A DNA stretch of 64,000 nucleotides from Tardiphaga sp052076105 (GTDB lineage: Bacteria; Pseudomonadota; Alphaproteobacteria; Rhizobiales; Xanthobacteraceae). This document shows positions 1 to 8,689 of this stretch, in pieces. Where the stretch lies: the NCBI RefSeq assembly GCF_052076105.1, contig NZ_CP197245.1, positions 2,542,001-2,606,000 of the forward strand. The letters are read 5' to 3'. The notes beneath the pieces are model-generated. The model did no database searches and was not told where the DNA came from. It saw only the letters and a list, made by a program, of their open reading frames with translations. The translations under genes were made by a program, and so were the position numbers. Every line of letters starts with the position of its first letter. The stretch's first letter is position 1.

Positions 1-48
1 TTCCTCATGCGACAGCTTCGATCGCTCTGCTTTCCATGACGTGGTCAT
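1..48 (-). CDS. 5' end of an unidentified gene leaving the window
   Basis: An ATG at 48 on the minus strand opens a frame of 16 codons that runs off the left edge, beginning M-T-T-S-W-K. It is preceded by a good ribosome binding site, GAGGTG, about six bases upstream. Too little is visible to name a product. It lies downstream of the metal efflux operon on the same strand, separated by a palindromic repeat, so it is probably a separate unit. Confidence 0.4.
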   Translation of the reverse strand, partial: MTTSWKAERSKLSHEE

Positions 49-217
49 TGCGACACCTCGTTCCGGGAGCCCCTCAACAAGCCTAGCATAGTCGCCGCCG
101 CGGAGCGTGAAATTCCAAGGCGCGGGTCTGTCGGACTTGCTGCGATTTACTTCAAAATGTCGCTGCGGAGGCGTCGCCGAACAGCAGGCGTAGAACGGAT
201 CACCGGAACAAGCATAA

Positions 218-279
218 GGCGGGTTAGTGCAGCGCAACCCGCCTTTGCCACTCGGCGGAATACGCTGCGCTATTCCGCC
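218..279. repeat. Composite intergenic palindrome, copy 1
   Basis: Two adjacent inverted repeats. The first (218-243) has perfect arms GGCGGGTT / AACCCGCC around a GCAGC-containing centre. The second (254-279) has perfect 9-base arms GGCGGAATA / TATTCCGCC around CGCTGCGC. A related pair occurs at 7331-7434. Both sit between genes, as expected for dispersed REP-like elements of Bradyrhizobiaceae; this copy lies just downstream of the gene ending at 295 and may also help stop or stabilise its transcript. Confidence 0.7.
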
Positions 280-294
280 CTGCTCGCTATCCGC

Positions 295-663
295 TCAGTT
301 CTTGAACTTCACCTGCCCCGATTTGCCCTCGGCCGTCTTCAGCGTGACGCTGACCGTCGCTCCCTTAGGGACATCGCCCCTGGTTTCGGCTTTCAGCGCC
401 GTCCCGGAAACGACAAGCGGCAGCGTCTCGCGGTCGCTGCCGGATGTCAGCAGGACCGCACCGGTGAAGCCGGTCGCCGGGATCGGTTTGCTGGCCTCGT
501 CGATGACGTGAAACGTCAAGGTCTTGCCCGAGACAATCATTTCCAGATGCACGCCGGCGACGTCTTCCATCGGCCCGCCATTCGGCCCCTTCTGATGGGC
601 GTGCTGCGCCATCGCCGGAGCGGCAAACAGCAGCGCGGCTGCGACGAGCAGGATTGTCTTCAT
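295..663 (-). CDS. Small exported protein coupled to the metal pump
   Basis: A 122-residue protein with a clear Sec signal peptide (residues 1-20, ending A-M-A-Q), then a short His-containing segment (QHAHQKG) and a small beta-rich domain. The ATG at 663 overlaps the TGA of the upstream RND pump gene by one base (TGATG), which is strong evidence of translational coupling; an in-frame TTG one codon upstream is less likely. It is the last gene of the metal efflux operon. The placement and His residues suggest a periplasmic metal-binding or accessory role, but I do not recognise a named family. Confidence 0.75.
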   Translation of the reverse strand: MKTILLVAAALLFAAPAMAQHAHQKGPNGGPMEDVAGVHLEMIVSGKTLTFHVIDEASKPIPATGFTGAVLLTSGSDRETLPLVVSGTALKAETRGDVPKGATVSVTLKTAEGKSGQVKFKN

Positions 664-3600
664 CAATGGTCTCCCTGGGTGGTGTGAACAGGCATCGCCT
701 CCAAATCGGCAGGCGAAGCTTCGCGGCGGAACAGGACGTAGAGCGCTGGAAGAACCAGCAGCGTGAGGATGGTGGACGAGACGATGCCGCCGATCACAAC
801 CGTGGCCAGCGGGCGCTGCACTTCGGCGCCCGCCCCCGTCGCGATGGCCATCGGCACGAAGCCGAGCGAGGCCACCAGCGCGGTCATCATCACCGGACGC
901 AGGCGTGTCAGCGCGCCTTCGCGGACGGCTTCGACGATCTTCATGCCCTCGGAGCGCAGCCGCTCGATGAAGGTGATGATGACGAGACCGTTGAGCACCG
1001 CCACGCCCGAAAGCGCGATGAAGCCGATGCCCGCGCTGATCGACAGCGGAATGTCACGCAGCAGCAGCGCGAAGATGCCGCCCGTGAGCGCCAGCGGCAC
1101 GCCGCTGAAGACCAGCAACGCATCAGCCACGGAGCCGAGGCTGATGAACAGCAGGAGGAAGATCAGCGCCAAGGCCACCGGCACCACGATGGTCAGGCGT
1201 TTAGTGGCGGAGACCAACTGCTCGAACTGGCCGCCCCAGCCGATCCAGTAACCCGCCGGCAGTTTCACCTTTTCCGCGACCTGCGCTTGCGCGTCGCCGA
1301 CGAAGGAGCCGAGATCACGGCCACGCACATTCGCGGTCACCACGATACGGCGCTTGCCGTTCTCGCGGCTGATCTGGTTCGGGCCCGGCGCGACGTCGAT
1401 GGAAGCCACCGCCGACAGCGGCGTGTAGCGCATCTGCGCCAGCGACGAGTTGCTGTTGAACGACGCCCTTGTGGTGGCTGCGGCGGGTGCTTCGGCGGCC
1501 GGCAGGGGGATCGGCAGATTCTTCATCGCCTCGACATCCGCGCGCATCTGCTCGGGCAGACGCACCACCAGAAGGAAGCGACGATCACCCTCAAAAACGA
1601 GCCCGGCATTCTTGCCGCCAATCGCCGTTTCGACCACGCTCTGGACATCCTGAACGCTGAGGCCGAGACGCGACAGGGCTGGACGATCGAGCTTCACGGT
1701 CAGCACCGGCAGACCGGCCACCTGCTCGGTCTTCACATCGGCCGCACCGGGCACGCCGCGCAGGACGGCCTCGACCTTCCCGGCCGTCTCCAGCAATTTG
1801 TCGAGATCATCACCAAAAATCTTCACGCCGACGTCGCTGCGAACGCCCGAGATCAGTTCGTTGAATCGCATCTGGATCGGCTGCGTCAGCTCATAGACAT
1901 TGCCCGGCAAGAGCTCGCCCTGCCGCTCGATGGCGGCGACGACATCGGCCTTGCTGCGCTTTGGGTCCGGCCACTGGTCGCGTGGCTTCAGCATGATGAT
2001 GGTGTCGGCGACATTGGGCGGCATCGGATCGGTCGCGACTTCGGACGTCCCGATCTTGGAGAACACCTCTTTCACTTCAGGCAGTTGAAGCAGCGCCTTT
2101 TCCAGCCGCATCTGCATGTCGATGCCCTGGGTCAGACTGGTGCCGGGAATGCGCATGGCATGCATCGCGACATCGCCTTCATCGAGGCTCGGGATGAACT
2201 CGCCGCCCATCCGCGATGCCGCAAATCCGGTGACGACCAGCAGCAGGACCGCCGCGATGGCGACAGTACGACGAAAGCGGATCGAGAGACCGAGCAGCGG
2301 CAGATACACGCGGCGCGCGCCGCGCATGAAGAAGTTTTCCTTCTCCGTCACCTTGCCTGTTACCAGCAACGCCACCGCCGCCGGCACGAAGGTCATTGAC
2401 AGGATAGATGCACCGGCCAGCGCCATCAGTACCGTGAGCGCCATCGGCATGAACATCTTGCCTTCGACGCCCGTCAGCGTGAGCACGGGCAGATAGACCA
2501 CGGCGATGATCAGCGTGCCGAGCAGGCTCGGCTTGATGACCTCCTTCGAACCCGCCAGGATCGTGGCGAAGCGCTCCTCCCGGGTCAGCAGGCGCCCCTG
2601 TTTCTGCTGCTCATGCGCGAGCAGGCGCAGGCAGTTCTCGACGATGATGACGGCGCCGTCGATGATGATGCCGAAATCGATCGCGCCGAGACTCATGAGA
2701 TTGGCGCTGACCCTGCTCTCCACCATGCCGCTGATGGTGATCAGCATGGACAACGGAATGACCAGCGCGGTGGCGACCGCGGCTTTGAAATTACCGAGGA
2801 TGAGAAAGAGGATGACGATGACCAGCAGCGCGCCTTCGAGCAGATTTTTCTCGACGGTCTTGATCGTTGCTTCGACCAGTTTCGTGCGGTCATAGAGCAC
2901 GCGAGCGACGATGCCTTCCGGCAATGACTGCGTGATCGAGTCGAGCTTGGCGGCGACGCGCTGCGACACCGTGCGGCTGTTCTCCCCCATCAGCAGCATC
3001 GCGGTGCCGAGCACCGTTTCCTTGCCGTCGAGTGTCGCCGCACCGGTGCGCAGATCAGTGCCGATCTGGACCTCGGCGACATCGCCGATGCGCACGGGCA
3101 CGCCGCTGCGCGATCCAATCACGACGCGCCGGATGTCGTCGATGTCGGCCACCTGTCCGGGGGTGCGGACCAGATATTGCTCACCATTACGCTCGATATA
3201 GCCGGCGCCGACATTGGCATTGTTGGCCGCGAGCGCCGTCATCACATCGCGGAAGCTAAGGCGATAGGCCATCAGTTTGCTCGGATCGGGCAGCACGTGG
3301 AACTGCTTCTCGTAGCCGCCGATGGTGTTGACCTCGACGACGCCGGGCACCGTCCGCAACTGCGGCTTGACGATCCAGTCCTGTACGGTGCGCAGATCGA
3401 TCGGCGTGACCGGCGATCCGTCGGCGTTCTTCGCGCCCGGCTTGGCGTCGAGCGCGAATGTGTAGATTTCACCGAGGCCGGTGGAGATCGGCCCCATGGC
3501 GATCTCGATGCCGGTCGGGAGCTGATCCTTGACCTGCTGCAGCCGCTCGCTCACCTGCTGGCGAGCGAAATAGATATTGGTGCCTTCGTTGAAGACGATG

Positions 3601-3881
3601 GTGACCTGGCTGAGACCGTAGCGCGACAGCGACCGCGTATATTGCAGGTTCGGGATGCCGCTCATATTGGTTTCGAGGGGAAACGTGATGCGCTGCTCCA
3701 CTTCGAGCGGCGCATAGCCGGGCGCTTCCACATTCACCTGCACCTGGACATTGGTAATATCCGGCACGGCATCGATCGGCAGGCGCGTGAAATTCCACGC
3801 CCCCAACGCAGCGGCGGCAAGCACACCGATCATCACGAACCAGCGCTGGCGAATCGAGAATTCGAGGATGGCGTTGATCAT
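663..3881 (-). CDS. Heavy-metal efflux RND permease, CzcA/CusA family
   Basis: Inner-membrane proton antiporter of 1072 residues, the normal length for heavy-metal-efflux RND pumps, moving cations from periplasm or cytoplasm through an adaptor and TolC-like channel. The N-terminus starts with a membrane helix, and transmembrane helix 4 carries D402-F-G-I-I-I-D408 and E415, the charged triplet typical of CzcA-type pumps, rather than the D-D pair of multidrug pumps. It follows the adaptor gene with a 33-base gap and overlaps the next small gene by one base. The substrate cannot be read reliably; Co/Zn/Cd is likelier than Cu/Ag because the charged triplet is CzcA-like. Confidence 0.93.
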   Translation of the reverse strand: MINAILEFSIRQRWFVMIGVLAAAALGAWNFTRLPIDAVPDITNVQVQVNVEAPGYAPLEVEQRITFPLETNMSGIPNLQYTRSLSRYGLSQVTIVFNEGTNIYFARQQVSERLQQVKDQLPTGIEIAMGPISTGLGEIYTFALDAKPGAKNADGSPVTPIDLRTVQDWIVKPQLRTVPGVVEVNTIGGYEKQFHVLPDPSKLMAYRLSFRDVMTALAANNANVGAGYIERNGEQYLVRTPGQVADIDDIRRVVIGSRSGVPVRIGDVAEVQIGTDLRTGAATLDGKETVLGTAMLLMGENSRTVSQRVAAKLDSITQSLPEGIVARVLYDRTKLVEATIKTVEKNLLEGALLVIVILFLILGNFKAAVATALVIPLSMLITISGMVESRVSANLMSLGAIDFGIIIDGAVIIVENCLRLLAHEQQKQGRLLTREERFATILAGSKEVIKPSLLGTLIIAVVYLPVLTLTGVEGKMFMPMALTVLMALAGASILSMTFVPAAVALLVTGKVTEKENFFMRGARRVYLPLLGLSIRFRRTVAIAAVLLLVVTGFAASRMGGEFIPSLDEGDVAMHAMRIPGTSLTQGIDMQMRLEKALLQLPEVKEVFSKIGTSEVATDPMPPNVADTIIMLKPRDQWPDPKRSKADVVAAIERQGELLPGNVYELTQPIQMRFNELISGVRSDVGVKIFGDDLDKLLETAGKVEAVLRGVPGAADVKTEQVAGLPVLTVKLDRPALSRLGLSVQDVQSVVETAIGGKNAGLVFEGDRRFLLVVRLPEQMRADVEAMKNLPIPLPAAEAPAAATTRASFNSNSSLAQMRYTPLSAVASIDVAPGPNQISRENGKRRIVVTANVRGRDLGSFVGDAQAQVAEKVKLPAGYWIGWGGQFEQLVSATKRLTIVVPVALALIFLLLFISLGSVADALLVFSGVPLALTGGIFALLLRDIPLSISAGIGFIALSGVAVLNGLVIITFIERLRSEGMKIVEAVREGALTRLRPVMMTALVASLGFVPMAIATGAGAEVQRPLATVVIGGIVSSTILTLLVLPALYVLFRREASPADLEAMPVHTTQGDH

Positions 3882-3914
3882 CGCGCCGCTCCGCTCGTGA
3901 TGGACGTCCGGAGG

Positions 3915-4907
3915 TCAGTGGTCATGAGATGCCTCCCCCTTGCCGCGTTCGGCCTTGACCACGAAACTGTTCCTCGCTGCGTAGCGGTCGCCATCCATCA
4001 GGCCGAACACGATCTCGACATTCTCGAAATCGCGCGCACCGATTTCGACGTCGCGGGTCTCGAATTTGTCGCCGTTGCGGACGAACACCACATTGCGGTT
4101 CTCGACGCTCTGCAGCGCCGATCCCTTCACAGCGACCGGGACCTGCTTGGCCGCCAGGATCAGCCGCGCCGACACAAACAATCCGGTGCGCAGCCGCATG
4201 CTTTCATTCGCCACCACAGCGCGCACCAGCGCGCTCTGGGTGTCGCTGCTGCCGACCGGCGAGACATAGGACAGCTGCGCCTCGATCGGCTTGCCGCCGT
4301 CGCCGACATCGATCTGCACGGTGTCGCCGATGCGCACCCGCGGCAGATCGCGGCGATACACCGACAGGTCCACCCACACCGTCGAGATGTCGGCGACGAT
4401 GAAGGCCGGCTTCTGCTCGGACGCATATTCGCCGAGCGAGATCTGACGGTCGATGATCGTGCCGGAGATCGGCGCCCGCATTTCATAGACCGTAAGGCTC
4501 TGGTTGCTTTCAATCCTGGCGAGCAGTTCGCCCTTCTCGACGGTGTCGCCGATGCGCTTCTTGATCTCGCGCACGACGCCGGGGAAACGCGGCGTGACCT
4601 GCACGAGCGCCTCCTGGTTGGGCTGCAGGATGCCGTTCAGAACGATGGAATCGCGCAGCGTGCCGGCGCCAGCCGTCAGGATCTCGATGCCCGCGGCGGC
4701 AACCTTGGCGTCGGTCATCCTGACGATGCCCTCGTCTCCATGCGCGTCGCCTTTTTCGCCATGTCCCTTCCCGCCATGCCCCTTGTCGCCAGCTTTCGCG
4801 TCCTTCGCAGCCGGCGCGGCAATGCCGCTCGGCGCGCTGGCATAAACACCGGCGCCAACGGCGAAGATCGCCGCGGCTGCCAGCAACATCCTGATTGGCT
4901 TGTTCAT
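3915..4907 (-). CDS. Metal efflux RND periplasmic adaptor, CzcB family
   Basis: A 330-residue membrane-fusion protein linking the RND pump to the outer-membrane channel. It has an N-terminal signal or anchor helix, then a His/Gly/Lys-rich stretch (about residues 41-60, repeated GKGHG and DAHGD motifs) that looks metal-binding, then HlyD-type lipoyl, hairpin and beta-barrel regions. The start ATG at 4907 overlaps the end of the channel gene by four bases (ATGA). The gene order channel, adaptor, pump is the usual czcCBA order. No regulator for this operon is visible in the window. Confidence 0.9.
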   Translation of the reverse strand: MNKPIRMLLAAAAIFAVGAGVYASAPSGIAAPAAKDAKAGDKGHGGKGHGEKGDAHGDEGIVRMTDAKVAAAGIEILTAGAGTLRDSIVLNGILQPNQEALVQVTPRFPGVVREIKKRIGDTVEKGELLARIESNQSLTVYEMRAPISGTIIDRQISLGEYASEQKPAFIVADISTVWVDLSVYRRDLPRVRIGDTVQIDVGDGGKPIEAQLSYVSPVGSSDTQSALVRAVVANESMRLRTGLFVSARLILAAKQVPVAVKGSALQSVENRNVVFVRNGDKFETRDVEIGARDFENVEIVFGLMDGDRYAARNSFVVKAERGKGEASHDH

Positions 4908-6175
4908 CGTGCGCTCCCTCGCGCCAGTGCAAACGGATTGCCGATCAGCCCCTCGATGGTGGCGACGGCGACATGGAAATTCTGTTGGGCTTCCTGTTCG
5001 CGCAGGCGCGCCTGCGCGACGCTGGCCTGCGCGTCGAGCACTTCGAGCAGCGAGTAGCGTCCCTGCCCGTAGCCCTCGGAAATCGCATCGGCCGCGTCCC
5101 TGGACTTGGGGATCGCCGTCTCGCGCAGGACGGCGAGTTCGCGCAGCGAGCCCTGCAGCGAGTCATAGGCGCGACCCGCCACCACGATCAGCGTGTTGCG
5201 GTTGCCCTGGCGTTCGGCGGCGGTCTTGGCGAGACTTTCCTGTGCGGAGAGGATATTGCCCTGGTTCTGGTCGAACACCGGGATCGGCACCGACAGCGAC
5301 AGCCGAACGGCGTTGTCGCCGGTCTCATTGAAGCGGCGCCATCCGGCGGACACCGTGACGTCCGGATAGGGCTTCAACCGGGCAAGTAGCAGTTCGGCGT
5401 TGCGCTGTGCATAGATCGCCTTCCAGCGCACGAGCTGCGGATTGGCATCGATCGCCGCGACCACCGACTGGAAGGTCGGCGGCCTGCCGATCGCTTCCAG
5501 CCGTCCGGAGACGACAGCGAATTTCGGCGCGCTATCGCCCATCAGGATCGCCAGTTCACGGCGCGCGCTCGCGAGAGATGACCTCGTGCGCTCACGGTCG
5601 GCCTTGACCAGAGCCGATGCGACCTCGGCGCGTCCGGTCTCTGCGATGGATGATGCGCCAGCCTCGACGCGCCGCTGCAGCAGCGGCGAGATCTTGTCGA
5701 TCGCCTCGATCTGTTCGTCGAGGATCTGGATCCGCCGCTGCAGGCCGAGCACGCTCACGAAGGCGATCGCGGTCTCGGAGAGCACTTCGAGCCGGATGGC
5801 CTGGCGTCCGATACCCGCCGCATCGAGGCCTGCCTGACCGGCAGCGATGCGCGCATCGCGCTTGCCCCACAGCTCGAACATCTGGCTGACCTGCAGCGTG
5901 GTCTCCGCCGAGCGGGTCCCCTTATAGGCGCCCGAACCGAACGAATTGTCCTGTTCGTAGGAGATCTCGGGATTGATCAGCGCGCCGGACTGGATGCGCT
6001 GGCCGCGCGCGATCCCGACGTCACGCTCGGCGGCTGTCAGACGCGGACTGGCGGCGAGCGCGCGTTGAAGCGCAGCCCCCATGGTGAGGGTTTGCGAATG
6101 AGCTCCCCCCGTCAGCGGCGAACTGACGAGCAGCACAGATGCGCACGCAAAACGCGTGGCGATCTTCGAGAACAT
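4904..6175 (-). CDS. Outer-membrane channel of the metal efflux system, TolC/CzcC family
   Basis: A 423-residue TolC-type outer-membrane efflux protein. It has a signal peptide (about residues 1-28) and two OEP repeats rich in long Ala/Arg/Glu coiled-coil helices. It is the first large gene of the tripartite system and overlaps the adaptor start by four bases. Length and position fit CzcC. A short envelope protein gene lies 54 bases upstream and may begin the transcript. Confidence 0.9.
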   Translation of the reverse strand: MFSKIATRFACASVLLVSSPLTGGAHSQTLTMGAALQRALAASPRLTAAERDVGIARGQRIQSGALINPEISYEQDNSFGSGAYKGTRSAETTLQVSQMFELWGKRDARIAAGQAGLDAAGIGRQAIRLEVLSETAIAFVSVLGLQRRIQILDEQIEAIDKISPLLQRRVEAGASSIAETGRAEVASALVKADRERTRSSLASARRELAILMGDSAPKFAVVSGRLEAIGRPPTFQSVVAAIDANPQLVRWKAIYAQRNAELLLARLKPYPDVTVSAGWRRFNETGDNAVRLSLSVPIPVFDQNQGNILSAQESLAKTAAERQGNRNTLIVVAGRAYDSLQGSLRELAVLRETAIPKSRDAADAISEGYGQGRYSLLEVLDAQASVAQARLREQEAQQNFHVAVATIEGLIGNPFALARGSAR

Positions 6176-6229
6176 GATTGAAACCTGACGAATGACGGAG
6201 TCTGGGCGCGATGCGCCCGGCGATGACGG

Positions 6230-6589
6230 TCAGGTCAGGAATTTGGGTGGGGGAGGATCGATTCCGCGCGGCAGGCTGCGACGTTCGATATCGTGAAAAA
6301 CCGCCGTGCGGGTCTCGATGGAGACGGGCATCGCCGTGAAGACGAGCGGCTGCGCCGTCACGGAGAAGCAGCCGTGACAGTGATTGTCCGCGACCACTCC
6401 CTTGTCGGAATGGCCGATCGCCTTCTCGGCAAGCGAGACGATTGTCGTTCCGGATGGATTGGTCACATCGCACTCGCAGAGACCGTGCATGGCGCCGGCG
6501 AAGACATACGTCGCCAGCACGACCATGACCAACGCCCTGCGCGAGATGCGCAGCAGGCCATGGCGGAAGATGCGGGCGAAAATCGTCAC
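6230..6589 (-). CDS. Small Cys/His-containing protein leading the metal operon
   Basis: A 119-residue protein with a GTG start at 6589 behind a GAGAAG element. It has one N-terminal membrane segment (about residues 18-35), then cysteines and histidines (C-E-C near residue 39 and N-H-C-H-G-C near residues 69-74), and a Pro-rich C-terminus. It precedes the TolC-like gene by 54 bases on the same strand, so it is likely co-transcribed. The C-x-C and H-C-H-x-C motifs suggest metal sensing or delivery at the membrane. No named family is recognised. Confidence 0.65.
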   Translation of the reverse strand: MTIFARIFRHGLLRISRRALVMVVLATYVFAGAMHGLCECDVTNPSGTTIVSLAEKAIGHSDKGVVADNHCHGCFSVTAQPLVFTAMPVSIETRTAVFHDIERRSLPRGIDPPPPKFLT

Positions 6590-6787
6590 TTTGGGGCTTC
6601 TCTTTCAAATTCTGCGAGCGAGGTAGCACGGATCGGCGATTCATGTCGATCCGCAATAATGTAACAACGTCGCAGTTCGCTAGTCGATTTCGGCGTCTTT
6701 GCGGCCTTTTCCCAGCCTGCAATTCAACGCGACGTCTGGCCGCATCGTCATGATCGTCTGAACGTCAACGCGCGAACGGGCACAGCA

Positions 6788-7279
6788 TCACCGGGACGTG
6801 GAAAACTCGTTGTCCTGCATGCCATCTGTCCTGATCTGTCCGAGCAGGCCGTAGATGTCACCGAGTACCCAGAGGTCACGGACCTTCGGCCCGTCGAACG
6901 AGAAGATCGGCGCTCCAAGCCAGCCGACGAGCTTTCCTGTCGGCGGATTGCCGAACATCGCTTCGCGTTGAACGCCATGGAAGTAGACCTTGCCGGAAAC
7001 GCGATTGCCCTCCTCGATCATCAGGAGAATGTCCGTCGTGTAATTCTGCAGCGCGCCGGTAACCCAGCGGACGTAGTCGGCGAACTGTCCATGCCCGACC
7101 AGCACCGGCCCGAGCGATCCCCTGAAGGTGAAATCCTCATGGAAAATTTGCGGGATCAAAGTCACGTCCGCGTGGTCCCACATATCCTTGTAGAACGCAC
7201 GGACCACCTCCTTCTGCGGCGTGAGCGTCACGCCATCGAACGTCATTGGCTTTTCAACATGATCGCTGCGTGTGTTCAT
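6788..7279 (-). CDS. SnoaL-like / NTF2-fold protein
   Basis: A 163-residue protein of the NTF2-like fold seen in SnoaL-type polyketide cyclases and limonene-epoxide-hydrolase relatives. The domain spans about residues 20-150, with the typical start V-V-R-A-F-Y and later segments about a path for attack and a hydrophobic pocket (F-H-G-V-Q, W-L-G-A-P). I chose the ATG at 7279 because the longer frame to 7363 adds sequence not typical of the fold. The enzymatic reaction cannot be stated. It stands alone between a palindromic repeat and the metal operon. Confidence 0.7.
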   Translation of the reverse strand: MNTRSDHVEKPMTFDGVTLTPQKEVVRAFYKDMWDHADVTLIPQIFHEDFTFRGSLGPVLVGHGQFADYVRWVTGALQNYTTDILLMIEEGNRVSGKVYFHGVQREAMFGNPPTGKLVGWLGAPIFSFDGPKVRDLWVLGDIYGLLGQIRTDGMQDNEFSTSR

Positions 7280-7330
7280 CGCCCTCGGCCCAACATGATG
7301 GAATTGAAGAACGACACTAGCAATCGTGGA

Positions 7331-7434
7331 GCGGATTAGCGAAGCGTAATCCGCCGCGGTCAAGATGTTTACGCGGCGGAATACGCGGAGTTTATCATCG
7401 GGCGCGCTTCGCGCGACCCGTTGGCTATTCCGCC
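7331..7434. repeat. Composite intergenic palindrome, copy 2
   Basis: First arm pair GCGGATTA / TAATCCGC (7331-7354) around GCGAAGCG; second pair GGCGGAATA (7375-7383) and TATTCCGCC (7426-7434) enclosing an inner stem CGGG-CGCGC / GCGCG-A-CCCG. The GGCGGAATA arms are identical to those of the copy at 254-279, while the middle is longer. It fills the gap between the SnoaL-like gene and the nitroreductase gene. Confidence 0.7.
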
Positions 7435-7545
7435 CCGCAGCTGAGCGGTGACCACCTCCTGCCCCTCACGTCAATCTTGCACCCTGCCCCGGAAACCTCG
7501 AATATCCCGCCCAATTCAAAAACGCCCCCGGGAGATTCCAGGCCT

Positions 7546-8220
7546 ATGCAGTTCGATGACGTCATTCTCGGCCGCCGCAGCATCCGCGGCTACAAACCCG
7601 ATCCGGTCCCCAAAAAGCTGATCGAGGAAATCATCAATCTGGCGATGCGCGCGCCATCGTCGATGAACACCCAGCCATGGAATTTCTATGTCGTCACCGG
7701 CGAGCCGCTCGATAAGATCCGCGCCGGCAATACCGAACGGATGATCGCAGGCATCCCGCAGTCGCGCGAATTTCGCACCGGTCAGGCCTTTGCAGGTCAT
7801 CACCGCGACCGGCAGGTCGGCGTCGCCAAGCAATTGTTTGCGGCGATGGGGATCGCGCGCGACGACAAGGAGATGCGGCAGGACTGGGTGCTGCGCGGCT
7901 TCCGTCAGTTCGACGCACCGGTCTGCGTGATCGTGACCTATGACCGCGTGCTGGACGGCAGCGACGATACGCCGTTCGATTGCGGCGCCGTGGCCACCGC
8001 CCTCGTCAATGCCGCCTGGTCGCGCGGCCTTGGCGCCGTGATCAACAGCCAAGGCATCATGCAGTCGCCGGTGGTGCGCGAGCATGCGGGAATTGCCGAC
8101 GATCAGGTCATCATGAAAAGCATTGCGCTGGGATGGCCGGATGACAGCTTTCCGGCCAATGCGGTGGTCTCCGAACGGAAGTCAGTCGAGGAAGCGACGG
8201 TGTTCGTCGGCTTCGAATGA
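7546..8220 (+). CDS. Nitroreductase family flavoprotein
   Basis: A 224-residue FMN-dependent nitroreductase-fold oxidoreductase that would reduce nitro groups, quinones or similar acceptors with NAD(P)H. The N-terminal motif R-R-S-I-R-G-Y with the following P-x-P-K segment is the FMN phosphate-binding region, and A-P-S-S-M-N-T-Q-P-W-N at about residues 36-46 is the standard family signature. The ATG at 7546, behind GGGAG, starts right at the domain; an upstream in-frame start at 7477 adds a Pro-rich tail and is unlikely. The next gene begins 16 bases later, so they may share a transcript. Confidence 0.9.
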   Translation: MQFDDVILGRRSIRGYKPDPVPKKLIEEIINLAMRAPSSMNTQPWNFYVVTGEPLDKIRAGNTERMIAGIPQSREFRTGQAFAGHHRDRQVGVAKQLFAAMGIARDDKEMRQDWVLRGFRQFDAPVCVIVTYDRVLDGSDDTPFDCGAVATALVNAAWSRGLGAVINSQGIMQSPVVREHAGIADDQVIMKSIALGWPDDSFPANAVVSERKSVEEATVFVGFE

Positions 8221-8236
8221 GCGATCATAGCCCGCC

Positions 8237-8413
8237 ATGAAACTGCACGCCCCATCCGACACCGCCTGGACATCCCGGCAGGACGAGGAGCTTCGGCGGC
8301 AACTGGCGGCCGGGCGCAGCATCAACGAGGTCGCACTGCGCCTGAAGCGGTCGCCACTCGCCATCCGAACCCGTGTGAAGAAGCTCGGCATTCGCGAAGG
8401 TCAGATAGACTAG
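8237..8413 (+). CDS. 58-residue helix-turn-helix-like protein
   Basis: Short frame from ATG 8237 to TAG 8413 encoding 58 residues. The pattern W-T-S-R-Q-D-E-E-L-R-R-Q-L-A-A-G-R-S followed by I-N-E-V-A-L-R-L-K-R-S and I-R-T-R-V-K-K-L-G-I is that of small SANT/Myb- or GcrA-like helix-turn-helix proteins. Codon use matches the neighbours and a terminator follows 90 bases later. Probably a DNA-binding protein; target unknown. Confidence 0.6.
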   Translation: MKLHAPSDTAWTSRQDEELRRQLAAGRSINEVALRLKRSPLAIRTRVKKLGIREGQID

Positions 8414-8502
8414 CGACGCGTGGTCCGCCCGCGCGATAGTCGTTGCACGGAGCGGGACTTGTATGACCTGCGTTACCATTCATCCTCTATTTTCCGAGCA
8501 TA

Positions 8503-8530
8503 CAAAAACCCCGCCATTTGGCGGGGTTTT
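8503..8530. terminator. Bidirectional-looking intrinsic terminator
   Basis: Perfect hairpin with stem CCCCGCC / GGCGGGG and loop ATTT, flanked by an A-run on the left and a T-run on the right. It closes the nitroreductase / small HTH unit on the plus strand. Confidence 0.9.
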
Positions 8531-8689
8531 TCTTTTACTACCAGTGATAGCAGGACGACGCGGCGCGGAGCGCTTCAGTCCTTCATTGGAGCTCTTATTT
8601 TCGAGACCAAGCCCTGGTTTTTCCGGGAACGAATCATTTCCACACCGATTGAATCCGCAGTTCGATCATCGTTACGATGGAGTTGAACT

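Noticed and set aside
8625..8655. GGAAC element upstream of 8690 as a possible EcfG (general stress) promoter
   Set aside because: The -35-like GGAAC is there, but no CGTT-type -10 is found at the required spacing.
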